Shown here piece by piece: positions 18,676 through 26,820 of a stretch of DNA of 64,000 nucleotides; the first letter of the stretch is position 1; every line of letters begins with the position of its first letter. Below the pieces are notes generated by a model. The model was not told where the DNA came from. It searched no databases and saw nothing but the letters and a program-made list of their open reading frames with translations. Position numbers and translations under genes: made by a program. The stretch lies in contig CAWEDV010000001.1 in NCBI GenBank assembly GCA_963807975.1, forward strand, positions 1,736,001 to 1,800,000. Reading direction: 5' to 3'. This DNA comes from JAACFF01 sp963807975. GTDB taxonomy: Bacteria; Chloroflexota; Anaerolineae; Promineifilales; Promineifilaceae.

Positions 18676-19082
18676 TTTCGCTCTACTCACAAGATCTTCA
18701 TCAGGTATTGGTCTCAAAATACCCAAACGATCGCTGGGCAGTGGATAAAACCACATGCTATATATCTATTGCATAGTTTATGCATTATTATTGCGGTTAT
18801 TTCTAGCCCAAACGAGATTATGTTGATCACATAGCAATCCAGACCAAGGGCCAATTGCCATCATTATCCGCACCAGACCAGTAATAATGCGATCAATAAT
18901 TGGATATTGGAAGACAATTGAAGGAAAAATCAATCGCATTCTTGTACACGTCAAGGGCCAAATATTATGCAATATATTCACAATATGTCGATTCAGTAGT
19001 ATAATTGCCAACTATAAGCATGCAGAGTGTATCAGGACAACCTCCATCAAATGACGACATGTAAACGGGGTAAACCACTACA
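18676..19082. promoter_or_regulatory. Intergenic region with the promoter of the CarH-like gene
   Basis: About 400 AT-rich bases without a supported gene. TTCACA at 18977-18982, a 17-base spacer and TATAAT at 19000-19005 form a good promoter for the CarH-like gene, about 80 bases before its ATG. An interrupted inverted repeat ATATT/AATAT (18974-18978 and 18982-18986) overlaps the -35 element. CarH-family regulators often control their own promoter by binding across the -35, so this is the place to look for an operator. Confidence 0.5.
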
Positions 19083-20423
19083 ATGGCCAAAAAATCTAAT
19101 AACCAACCAGCAGAATCGGCAACCTACAACATAAAAGCTGTGGTCAATCAAACGGGGCTCAATCCGGCAACCATCAGGGCCTGGGAACGGCGTTATGGTT
19201 TGCCACAGCCACAACGATCAGATGGTGGCCATCGTCAATATTCTCAGCAAGATATCGACACTTTGAATTGGTTAATCGCCCATCAAGCTACTGGTATGTC
19301 GATTAGCCATGCAGTCGATCTATGGCAAACGCTGATTGAAAATGGCGAAGATCCATTGCAGCAAGATGCGGCGAGAGAATCGGACCGCGCACGCATTGCA
19401 GTTCCTGTTCTTGGGAAACAGATGGATGAATTACGAGATGCTTGGATAACGGCCTGCCTGTCATACGACCGTGAGACAGCAGAGTTGGTTTTGACCCACG
19501 CCTTTTCTCTTTTTCCACCAGAGGTTGTTTGCTTGGAGTTATTACGAAAGGGCTTGGTTGAAGTTGGGAACGGCTGGCATAATGGCACGGTAACCGTACA
19601 GCAAGAACACTTCACCACGACCATCAGTGAGCAGCGGCTGGAAATGTTAATCGGCGCTGCGCCAGCACCAACACGCCCAGAGCGCATCATTGTTTCTGCT
19701 GCACCAGGGGAACGTCACACGTTTGGACCCTACCTCTTGACCTTTTTTCTGAGAAGACAGGGTTGGGATGTCATTCATTTAGGGGCCGATGTGCCTGTTG
19801 AGGATTTTGAACCCACAATCGAGCGCCTAAACCCTGATTTGATCATCGTTTCTGCCCAGCTGTTTCATACAGCAGCGTCCATTAAAGATGTCGCTGTGTC
19901 AGCCAAAAACCAAAATACGCTGCTGGCATTTGGGGGACGCGCATTTAATGTCATGCCCGAAATCCGCGACTACATTGCTGGATTCTTTCTGGGAGCGTCT
20001 CTCGAGGAAGCCGTTGACACAGTATCCCAATTATTGCGTCAGCGCCCCAACATTCCCGAGCCAATCATCCAAGATGGTATTCACCGTGAAGCCATGACCA
20101 GATTTAGAGAGCGCAGGGCGCTAATTGAATCACATGTTTGGGGAACATTTATCGCGACAAACAAATCAACTCAATTCCTATCAGCTATCAACGATGATGT
20201 GGCAAATGCCATCACCGCAGCCCTAAAATTGGGAGCCGTCAGCCTGCTTAGTACAGATATACATTGGCTGGAGGAACAATTGTTTAGCTATCATGAAGCT
20301 AGCACCTTCATCCAAGAATATGTTCGCGCCTACCGTGATGGAGCTAAGATCCACCTAGGGGATCCGGCGCGAATAATCGTTGACTGGCTTGAGCAAGTGG
20401 TTGCCAGTATTGATACTACTTGA
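19083..20423 (+). CDS. CarH-like MerR/B12-binding transcriptional regulator
   Basis: 446 residues. An N-terminal MerR helix-turn-helix spans about residues 12-80 (NPATIRAWERRYGLPQPQR, GGHRQYS). A four-helix B12-cap domain carries W-x9-EH at about 165-176, identical in spacing to the adenosylcobalamin photosensor motif of CarH. A Rossmann-like B12 domain carries ExHxxG (ERHTFG near 210) with the axial His. These residues define CarH/LitR-type regulators, which bind DNA in the dark with adenosylcobalamin and release it in light. An additional region of about 130 residues follows the B12 domain, not present in Thermus CarH (about 285 residues). The target genes are unknown. Confidence 0.85.
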   Translation: MAKKSNNQPAESATYNIKAVVNQTGLNPATIRAWERRYGLPQPQRSDGGHRQYSQQDIDTLNWLIAHQATGMSISHAVDLWQTLIENGEDPLQQDAARESDRARIAVPVLGKQMDELRDAWITACLSYDRETAELVLTHAFSLFPPEVVCLELLRKGLVEVGNGWHNGTVTVQQEHFTTTISEQRLEMLIGAAPAPTRPERIIVSAAPGERHTFGPYLLTFFLRRQGWDVIHLGADVPVEDFEPTIERLNPDLIIVSAQLFHTAASIKDVAVSAKNQNTLLAFGGRAFNVMPEIRDYIAGFFLGASLEEAVDTVSQLLRQRPNIPEPIIQDGIHREAMTRFRERRALIESHVWGTFIATNKSTQFLSAINDDVANAITAALKLGAVSLLSTDIHWLEEQLFSYHEASTFIQEYVRAYRDGAKIHLGDPARIIVDWLEQVVASIDTT

Positions 20424-20481
20424 CGGCGCTGACGACGTGAGATTTTAGAGTGGATATCCTATGATTAGACTCTAGATACAC

Positions 20482-20516
20482 AAAAGGGTCTGCGGAGCGA
20501 TTCCGCAGACCCTTTT
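20482..20516. terminator. Strong bidirectional intrinsic terminator
   Basis: GGGTCTGCGGA (20486-20496) pairs with TCCGCAGACCC (20502-20512) across a 5-base loop, flanked by AAAA and TTTT that extend the stem and supply a T-run on each strand. It lies between the convergent CarH-like gene and the leftward HlyD-type genes. Confidence 0.9.
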
Positions 20517-20538
20517 GTTTTTGTATGTTCTTGAATTC

Positions 20539-21963
20539 CTAAGAATCTGTCAAGATATCGACGAATGAGGTCATACCCCAACGCAGCGGTAGATCGCTAT
20601 CTTCAAGGTCGATGGTTACCTCATAGGTTACATCCCCTCTAACGACAGAGGCTACAGAGGCAATATCGGTAACCACGCCGGCTAGCTCTTCGCCTTGCAA
20701 GGCATCAAACCGTACCGCAGCAGGTAACCCATTCTTCACCGCAACCACATCCAGTTCGGTTAGATCGGTGGTTTTCACTAACCATCCACCAAAATCAGCA
20801 TAACGTACCACAGGCATGCCGGGGCCAACCAACTCACCTACCTCGGTCAAGATTTCCCCTACGGCCCCATCAAATGGAGCGGTCAGTGTCATACGATTCA
20901 ACGCTTTCTGAGCAGCCTCAACATCTGCTTCGGCCTGGGTAACAGAGGCCTCCGCCTGGGTCACGGCCGATTCGGTAAGTGATACCTGAACCTGCGCCTG
21001 CTCTACGCCCAATTTCGCCTGGGCAACACCAACTTCGGCCTGCTGAATCTGCTCATCGCGGACGCCAGCCACCAACAGATCGTATTGTGCCTGGGCCTGA
21101 TCACGTGCCGCCGCGGCTACGCCAACTCCCGCATTTGCCAATTGTCGCTCAGCAGGGGTTGCCCCAGCGCGCGCTTCGGCCTCAGCCGCTTGAGCTGCGG
21201 TGAGATTGAGCTTTGCCGATTCTAGCTGAGCCCTGGTTTGTTCCTCCACGGGCCCAAACAATGGGCATATTTCGGTGTCATCGGGCAAATTGAAACAGGA
21301 ATCAATAATTTTATCATAGGTACGTTGGATGCCATCCACTTCAGCTTGCGCTAACGCTACCTGAGCCTGCGCCGCTTGTACGGAGGCATCGCTGACCCGA
21401 ACCGAGGCATCACGATCGCCGGCAGCAGCAACAATAGAAGCTTCTGCTGCCGCTAGGTTCTTTTCAGCAGCAGCCAATTCTTCTTCCGTCGCGCCAGCCT
21501 TTACCAATGCCAACTGTGCTTCTGCCGCGGTGACACCCTTCTCTGCTCGGTCCACGCCTGATTCGGCAACCGCCAATTCAGTCTCAGCCGCATTACGTGC
21601 GGCTTGCGCAGCTGCCAACCCGGCCTCAGCCTGGCGCAGGCCATTCTGCAGGGCTGTACTGTCCAGGATAATAAGGGGATCACCAGCCTGGAGCACATCC
21701 CCTTGCACTACCAGTATCTCAGCAACATGTCCACCCAATTGAAAAGACAAATCGGCGCTGTTCAAGGGCACCACTTCGCCTTCTGCTGACACATCACCAA
21801 ATCCGCCCACTGCCAGGTTGTTCACCTCGTTTACCGGGGATTCGGCCGTAGTTATTTCCACTTCTGGAGTTTCCTCCGCTTGCTCATTCTGGCAAGCAGC
21901 AAGTAAACCAATCAAGAGTGTGAAGACCAGGATATACAGTACTTTGTTTCGATTTTCGTTCAT
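20539..21963 (-). CDS. HlyD-family membrane fusion/adaptor lipoprotein
   Basis: 474 residues from the ATG at 21963, which has a GAGAG Shine-Dalgarno. A lipoprotein signal ends in LLAAC. Barrel-hybrid segments frame a biotinyl-lipoyl half motif (GGHVAEILVVQGDVLQAGDPLI) and its partner (NRMTLTAPFDGAVGEI). The roughly 250 residues between them are an unusually long Ala/Glu/Gln-rich coiled coil. This is the adaptor subunit of ABC-type (MacA-like) or RND-type export systems. It follows a paralogue on the same strand by 52 bases, but no permease or ATPase is adjacent. A strong terminator ends it. Confidence 0.85.
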   Translation of the reverse strand: MNENRNKVLYILVFTLLIGLLAACQNEQAEETPEVEITTAESPVNEVNNLAVGGFGDVSAEGEVVPLNSADLSFQLGGHVAEILVVQGDVLQAGDPLIILDSTALQNGLRQAEAGLAAAQAARNAAETELAVAESGVDRAEKGVTAAEAQLALVKAGATEEELAAAEKNLAAAEASIVAAAGDRDASVRVSDASVQAAQAQVALAQAEVDGIQRTYDKIIDSCFNLPDDTEICPLFGPVEEQTRAQLESAKLNLTAAQAAEAEARAGATPAERQLANAGVGVAAAARDQAQAQYDLLVAGVRDEQIQQAEVGVAQAKLGVEQAQVQVSLTESAVTQAEASVTQAEADVEAAQKALNRMTLTAPFDGAVGEILTEVGELVGPGMPVVRYADFGGWLVKTTDLTELDVVAVKNGLPAAVRFDALQGEELAGVVTDIASVASVVRGDVTYEVTIDLEDSDLPLRWGMTSFVDILTDS

Positions 21964-22015
21964 ATTACTCTCGATAGGATGTTGTCTCTTGTATTTTTTC
22001 TTCATCATCTTCATC

Positions 22016-23410
22016 CTATTCAACATCCACATCCACAAAGACAGTCATACCCCATCGCAAAGGGAGATCTTTCAGATCGTCGAGGGCGATGGTGACTTCA
22101 TAAGTCACATCCCCTCTGGTAATCTGCGATGTGTTACCAATATTGGTGACAGTACCCATTAGTACTTCTCCTGGAATGGCATCGATAGATATTTCGACGG
22201 GATCGCCCACGTTCAAATCGACGACATCCAGCTCCTGCAAATCAGTCGTCTTTACCTGCCAACCCCCGAAATCGGCAAAAGCAACCGCGGGTACGCCACT
22301 GCTAACCACTTCGCCAAGTTCGATTTGGACATCAGCTACAACGCCATCGAATGGAGCCGTGAGCGTCATGCGAGACAAGGCATCTTGGGCTGAGTCGACG
22401 CCCGCTTCCGCTTGGACTATTCCCGCTTCTGCCTGAGTTACGGCCGATTCCGCCTGCACAACTGCCAATGCCGCTTCGGCACTTGCCGACTCAGCCTGGG
22501 CCAAATCAGCCTCAGCGACAGCAATGGACTCTTCACGGGATCCGGCCAACAGTTTCTCAAGATTGGCTTGTGCCGCATCTCGCTGCGCCGCGGCGGAAGA
22601 CACATTGCCAAATGCCGATTGTCGCTGACCGCTGGTCGCACCCGCCCGCGCTTCTTCTACAGCAGCTTTGGCAGCATTAACATTGGCCAAGGAGGCATTG
22701 TAGGCGAACTGCGCACGAGCGACTGCATCTTCATCATTGCTTTCCTCGCGCATCAGGGCATCGAGGGCATCACGCACCGGAAGCAATTGTCCCTCCGCAG
22801 CACGAAGCCGCGCTTCTGCTGACTGTATTTGCGAGCTTGCAGGACCCTGCAAGACAACACCTTGCCCGGCTGATGCCTGCCCTACTCCAGATTGGGCCAG
22901 GGCCACAGCGCTCTCGCTCAGCGCGATTTCCGCTGCAGTTGGTTCAGCCCGAACCAGTGCAAGCGTGACCTGAGATGCCTGCACGCCAACATCAGCAGCT
23001 TTTTCAGCGACCTGCGCAGCCAGGAGTCCAACCTCGGCCGTCACTTTGTTGGCCTGAGCGATCTCTACAGCAGCCTGCGCCTGGACCAAAGCGATTTCTT
23101 GATCGGTAGAATCAAGGCGCACAATGGGGTCTCCACTGGTTACCACAGAGCCTTTAGCGGCAATGATCTCGACAAGCTCTCCACCCGTTTGGAAAGAGAG
23201 CATGACGTCACGCAAGGGTACGATAATACCTTCCGCGGAAACAACGCCGAGGCTCGAACCTACAACTGAATCTGCTGCACCTGAGGTCTCAGTGGCAACA
23301 GAATCTTGAACATCTGGTTCTGGGGCAGTAAACCTCGTGTAGGCAAAGTAGCCAGCGGCAGCTACAATGGCAACGACAACTACACCCAAAAAAATGCGTC
23401 TCCAATTCAT
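22016..23410 (-). CDS. HlyD-family membrane fusion/adaptor protein
   Basis: 464 residues, start ATG with a GAGGAG Shine-Dalgarno 6 bases upstream. An N-terminal signal anchor (MNWRRIFLGVVVVAIVAAAGYFA) precedes the lipoyl half motif GGELVEIIAAKGSVVTSGDPIV. A long Ala-rich coiled coil of about 220 residues follows, then the second half motif SRMTLTAPFDGVVADV and a beta-barrel tail. It is a close paralogue of the downstream lipoprotein, with matching order and near-identical C-terminal motifs (LPLRWGMT), so the pair arose by duplication and may form a mixed adaptor ring. The two differ in anchor type: inner-membrane helix versus lipid. Confidence 0.85.
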   Translation of the reverse strand: MNWRRIFLGVVVVAIVAAAGYFAYTRFTAPEPDVQDSVATETSGAADSVVGSSLGVVSAEGIIVPLRDVMLSFQTGGELVEIIAAKGSVVTSGDPIVRLDSTDQEIALVQAQAAVEIAQANKVTAEVGLLAAQVAEKAADVGVQASQVTLALVRAEPTAAEIALSESAVALAQSGVGQASAGQGVVLQGPASSQIQSAEARLRAAEGQLLPVRDALDALMREESNDEDAVARAQFAYNASLANVNAAKAAVEEARAGATSGQRQSAFGNVSSAAAQRDAAQANLEKLLAGSREESIAVAEADLAQAESASAEAALAVVQAESAVTQAEAGIVQAEAGVDSAQDALSRMTLTAPFDGVVADVQIELGEVVSSGVPAVAFADFGGWQVKTTDLQELDVVDLNVGDPVEISIDAIPGEVLMGTVTNIGNTSQITRGDVTYEVTIALDDLKDLPLRWGMTVFVDVDVE

Positions 23411-23930
23411 TCATTTCTCCTCATTAAATCACTGCCGTTTTTCAAATTTCAGGCGGCTTCTTGGACAAAACCAATGAATCAACAGTCAAATCCAAAGCGG
23501 CAACAAATCTGCAAGCGACTAACCGTAAGAAAGAACCTTCTCGGCTAATCAGGGTTGTTGTTAAGTTAGGAATTAGGCGTTCCCTTAAATATCTCGCCTC
23601 AATCCAGCGATTGACAGAATGAAACTCATCCCGATAACCAGTAAGAAGGTTCGAACAAATCCTACACTATTTATTACGTAAATAACATCTGAAAGATGCA
23701 CAGTATTGTGCATAAACAGCTTCCCAAATTACTGACGCACATTATAACCTTGCTTTGTTCCTTCAACCCCTCAATCTTACTCTAGATAATGAACAAATCC
23801 AAACATCTTCCAGGCGATCTTATACAACTACATAAATCTTTAACTGTCGTAATGATCCATCCTTGATTTCAATGAAGATGCATCGACCAAATGACGTTAT
23901 TTTCAAGAGGCCGTGCGACATAAGCTGATT
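23411..23930. other. AT-rich intergenic region, nothing firm
   Basis: About 520 bases between the leftward adaptor genes and the S1 promoter. A 75-codon leftward frame at 23820-24047 crosses the S1 promoter and has no ribosome-binding site or domain, so I do not call it. No RNA gene or repeat was seen. The promoter of the adaptor pair must lie here but was not pinned down. Confidence 0.5.
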
Positions 23931-23959
23931 TTGACAAAGCTCCTGGCTATGGCTATAAT
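23931..23959 (+). promoter_or_regulatory. Consensus promoter of the S1/IF-1 genes
   Basis: TTGACA at 23931-23936, a 17-base spacer and TATAAT at 23954-23959 match the sigma-A consensus exactly. Transcription should begin near 23966, giving a 5' untranslated leader of about 225 bases before the TTG start of the S1 gene. Such a long leader is typical of autoregulated ribosomal-protein genes. A perfect AGGAGG at about 24020 followed by a short TTG frame lies inside it. Confidence 0.8.
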
Positions 23960-24190
23960 TTTTCTGCTGAGTAGCCGGTAAATTTAGCTGAAAACCATAA
24001 ACGCGGAGTTTGATAAGCAGGAGGTTACCTGTTTGCAATTCTAACAATCGAAGAGCTGTATGGTTGGCAATTAAATCGGCAATGCCTTTTACTGCGTTCT
24101 AGGCAAATCAGACTCGGCCATGTCTCACTATGAAGCAAGTGTGACGGTCGAGTATTTTTTTAAATGCAGATATTTCAATAAGCAGGTGAG

Positions 24191-25483
24191 TTGGTCAAGC
24201 CCGCCCGCGAAGGAACACTTCCTTTGTCTGAGTTAGAAGAACTTCTCGATCAACACGATTACAAATCCCCACAAGTTGGCGATATTCTCCAGGGGATTAT
24301 TTTGTCCATCAGCCAGCAAGGGGTCATTGTAGATCTTACCCTCAAAAGGGATGGTCTGGTGCCCCCTTCTGATTTGGCAAAATTGGAGCCTGAAGAGCGA
24401 GAAGCGCTGCAGGTAAATGACGAGATATTTGTTTATGTCCTCAACACGGACAAACCAGATAGCTTGCTGGTATCAATAAATTTGGCCCGGCTCAATCAAG
24501 ACTGGATCAAAGCGGAAGAGATGCTCGAGAGCGGCGAAATAGTTGAGGCTGAGGTTATTGGCTATAACAAGGGTGGGGCTATCGTTCCATTCGGTCGTCT
24601 ACGCGGATTTGTTCCTATATCTCATCTATCAGAAATGAGTCCAGGGATGGGCGATCGCCGGCGCCAACAACGATTGGCACAACTGCGCGGTCAAACATTA
24701 CCAATGAAAGTAATTGAGGTAAATCGCCGCCGCCGTCGCTTGGTTCTTTCACAGCGCGAGGCCCAAAAAGAGTGGGATGCCAAACGTCGTGGAGAACTAC
24801 TCAAAACTTTGGAAGAAGGTCAAACGTTGACCGGTCGTGTCAGCGGAATGCGAGATTTTGGTGCTTTCGTCAATCTAGGCGGAGCGGATGGTCTGATTCA
24901 TATTTCCCAGCTTGCTTGGCATCGAGTTGATCATCCACGCGAGGTGCTCAAGGTTGGGGATGAGATCGAAGTCTATGTCATGCGCATCGACCATGAATCT
25001 CAGCGAATTAGCTTAAGCCGTAAACGGATACTGCCCAACCCATGGGACACGGTTACGGAACGATACAAAGAGAACCAATTGGTTGAAGGAACAATTACAC
25101 GTCTCGTAGATTACGGCGCCTTCGCTGAGATAGAACCTGGCATCGAAGGCTTGCTGCACGTTTCGCAACTATCTCGTGGAACTATCGAAAACGTAGCCGA
25201 AGTTGTACAAGAAGGGGAAACGCATTTATTACGCATCGTCAATATTGACAAAAAGCGGCAGAGAATAGGCTTAAGTTTGAAAGCTGTTACGGCGATGGAG
25301 CAAATCGAATGGATGGCTCAGCGGGAAATTGAGAAAGCAGCCGCAGAAGCTGAAGCAGAGGCACTTGCAGAGGCAACCGCCGAAGCGCAAAAAATGGCGT
25401 CTGAAGGTGAAGTAGATACCGAAGCCACCGCTGCAATGGCCGCCGCATTAAGGTCTGATGCGGTCACCGGAGAAGAAGAATAA
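24191..25483 (+). CDS. rpsA: Ribosomal protein S1 (four S1 domains)
   Basis: 430 residues with four S1 RNA-binding domains, at about residues 18-85, 104-175, 212-283 and 298-370. The last two carry the strongest signatures (GRVSGMRDFGAFVNLGGADGLIHIS and GTITRLVDYGAFAEI). A Glu/Ala-rich C-terminal tail of about 50 residues follows. S1 helps the 30S subunit bind mRNA. Four domains is typical of short S1 proteins outside the proteobacteria, which have six. A TAA lies in frame at 24179, so the TTG at 24191 is the first available start, with AGCAGG just upstream. The IF-1 gene follows in four bases. Confidence 0.85.
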   Translation: MVKPAREGTLPLSELEELLDQHDYKSPQVGDILQGIILSISQQGVIVDLTLKRDGLVPPSDLAKLEPEEREALQVNDEIFVYVLNTDKPDSLLVSINLARLNQDWIKAEEMLESGEIVEAEVIGYNKGGAIVPFGRLRGFVPISHLSEMSPGMGDRRRQQRLAQLRGQTLPMKVIEVNRRRRRLVLSQREAQKEWDAKRRGELLKTLEEGQTLTGRVSGMRDFGAFVNLGGADGLIHISQLAWHRVDHPREVLKVGDEIEVYVMRIDHESQRISLSRKRILPNPWDTVTERYKENQLVEGTITRLVDYGAFAEIEPGIEGLLHVSQLSRGTIENVAEVVQEGETHLLRIVNIDKKRQRIGLSLKAVTAMEQIEWMAQREIEKAAAEAEAEALAEATAEAQKMASEGEVDTEATAAMAAALRSDAVTGEEE

Positions 25484-25487
25484 ATAT

Positions 25488-25724
25488 ATGGCTAAACAAG
25501 AAGATAAGATTGAAGTCGAAGGAAATGTCGTCGAGCTGCTGCCAAACACACAATTCAAGGTTGAATTGGACAACGGGCATCAGGTATTAGCATACCTCTC
25601 GGGCAGAATGCGCAAATACTATATCCGAATCCTATTAGGGGATCGGGTTAGAGTGGAATTAACGCCGTATGATTTAGATCGGGGACGGATCACCTACCGC
25701 TATCGCCGCAATTCAAGCAGGTGA
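25488..25724 (+). CDS. infA: Translation initiation factor IF-1
   Basis: 78 residues from the ATG at 25488 (MAKQEDKIEVEGNV); the stretch GGAGAAGAA in the end of the S1 gene serves as ribosome-binding site. It is a single OB fold with the IF-1 motifs VELLPNTQFKVEL, LAYLSGRMRKYYIRIL and GDRVRVELTPYDL. IF-1 occupies the ribosomal A site during initiation. The usual length is 71-73, so it has a slightly extended basic C-terminus (YRYRRNSSR). Its position directly after S1, away from the usual S10/spc/alpha operon, is uncommon. A strong terminator follows. Confidence 0.95.
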   Translation: MAKQEDKIEVEGNVVELLPNTQFKVELDNGHQVLAYLSGRMRKYYIRILLGDRVRVELTPYDLDRGRITYRYRRNSSR

Positions 25725-25753
25725 CGCAAATTCCGCTTAAGATGAAAACCAAA

Positions 25754-25778
25754 CGCCACGATAATCGTGGCGTTTTTT
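25754..25778. terminator. Intrinsic terminator after infA
   Basis: CGCCACGA (25754-25761) pairs with TCGTGGCG (25765-25772) over a TAA loop, followed by six T residues. An A-rich stretch on the other side lets it also serve the convergent prmA gene. Confidence 0.9.
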
Positions 25779-25826
25779 ATTTAGCAGAAACTGTATATTG
25801 TTTATTGTTACTGAAGGAGACGCAGC

Positions 25827-26780
25827 CTACCTGTCGGATGAAGAAAATGACGGGCTGGGTTGAACGACCAAGGTCACCCAATCACGCACAATCAATTTCT
25901 CTGCCACCCCCGCTGCAACGGAGGCCAAAGCTGCTTCCACTTCTTGCACTTGCGTATCTATGATTCCACTAAGCACCAATCGCCCAGATTCGGCTACATA
26001 ATCGATCAAGTGCCCGCTGTTCAGCAGCGCAACAATTACTGGCGCAAGGATATTTACCAATACCACGTCAAACTTATCTTCACCCACGGATGACAGCTCG
26101 CCTTTCCAGGCATCAAACCGGTCGCTGACATGATTTTGTTTGGCATTAGCGACAGCTGCATTTATAGCCAATTTATCAGTATCTACGCCCACCGCCCTAG
26201 CAGCTCCCAGCTTGAGAGCAGCGATTGCCAATATTCCCGATCCAGTGCCGACATCCAGAATCGTGTCGTTTTTCTTCACGATCTTCTCAATTGCCCGCAG
26301 GCAGTTCTGGGTTGTTGGATGCAGTCCTGTTCCGAAGGCCATACCAGGATCCAGTACAAGAGTCACATCACCTTGATCCCGATCCTGGCCAATCAACGCT
26401 TCAACATCAGTTTCATCGTACCAACTTGGCTGGATCCAAATCCTCTCGCCGACACGAAAAGGATGGTAATGTTCTTTCCAGGCGTTCGACCAATCAGTTT
26501 CGGCTAATAATTTATAAGAAGGTTGTGGAACAGGATAGAGACGATTCAAATGGTAGAGGATTTCTTCGAGCCGCCGTCGAAGTTGGGGAGTATCCTCTTC
26601 TTGAGACACATAAATCTTGACTGTGATCGTTGGATCAACCGCAGCCGGATCCGGATCGTGGGCATCACCCAACTGCTCTAGGACGACACCTTCTTGATAG
26701 GCAAACGGACGCAGCACCTCAGCTACAGCTTCAGCAGCTTCCCCATCAGTGGCAACGCTAATTTCAGTAAATACCGTCAT
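25827..26780 (-). CDS. prmA: Ribosomal protein L11 methyltransferase
   Basis: 317 residues. The N-terminal 120 residues are the L11-recognition region. The C-terminal half is a SAM-dependent methyltransferase with motif I ILDVGTGSGILAIAALKLGA, the family-specific MAFGTGLHPTTQ upstream, and the post-motif NILAPVI. PrmA trimethylates L11 on lysines and the N-terminus. It is the last gene of the heat-shock group, 40 bases after dnaJ; dnaJ-prmA adjacency is common in Gram-positive and related genomes. Confidence 0.93.
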   Translation of the reverse strand: MTVFTEISVATDGEAAEAVAEVLRPFAYQEGVVLEQLGDAHDPDPAAVDPTITVKIYVSQEEDTPQLRRRLEEILYHLNRLYPVPQPSYKLLAETDWSNAWKEHYHPFRVGERIWIQPSWYDETDVEALIGQDRDQGDVTLVLDPGMAFGTGLHPTTQNCLRAIEKIVKKNDTILDVGTGSGILAIAALKLGAARAVGVDTDKLAINAAVANAKQNHVSDRFDAWKGELSSVGEDKFDVVLVNILAPVIVALLNSGHLIDYVAESGRLVLSGIIDTQVQEVEAALASVAAGVAEKLIVRDWVTLVVQPSPSFSSSDR

Positions 26781-26820
26781 CGGATATTTAAACTGGGTTT
26801 ATTGGACAACCAACGGGCAG

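Noticed and set aside
23820..24047. 75-codon leftward frame
   Set aside because: It runs across the consensus S1 promoter and lacks a ribosome-binding site or domain.
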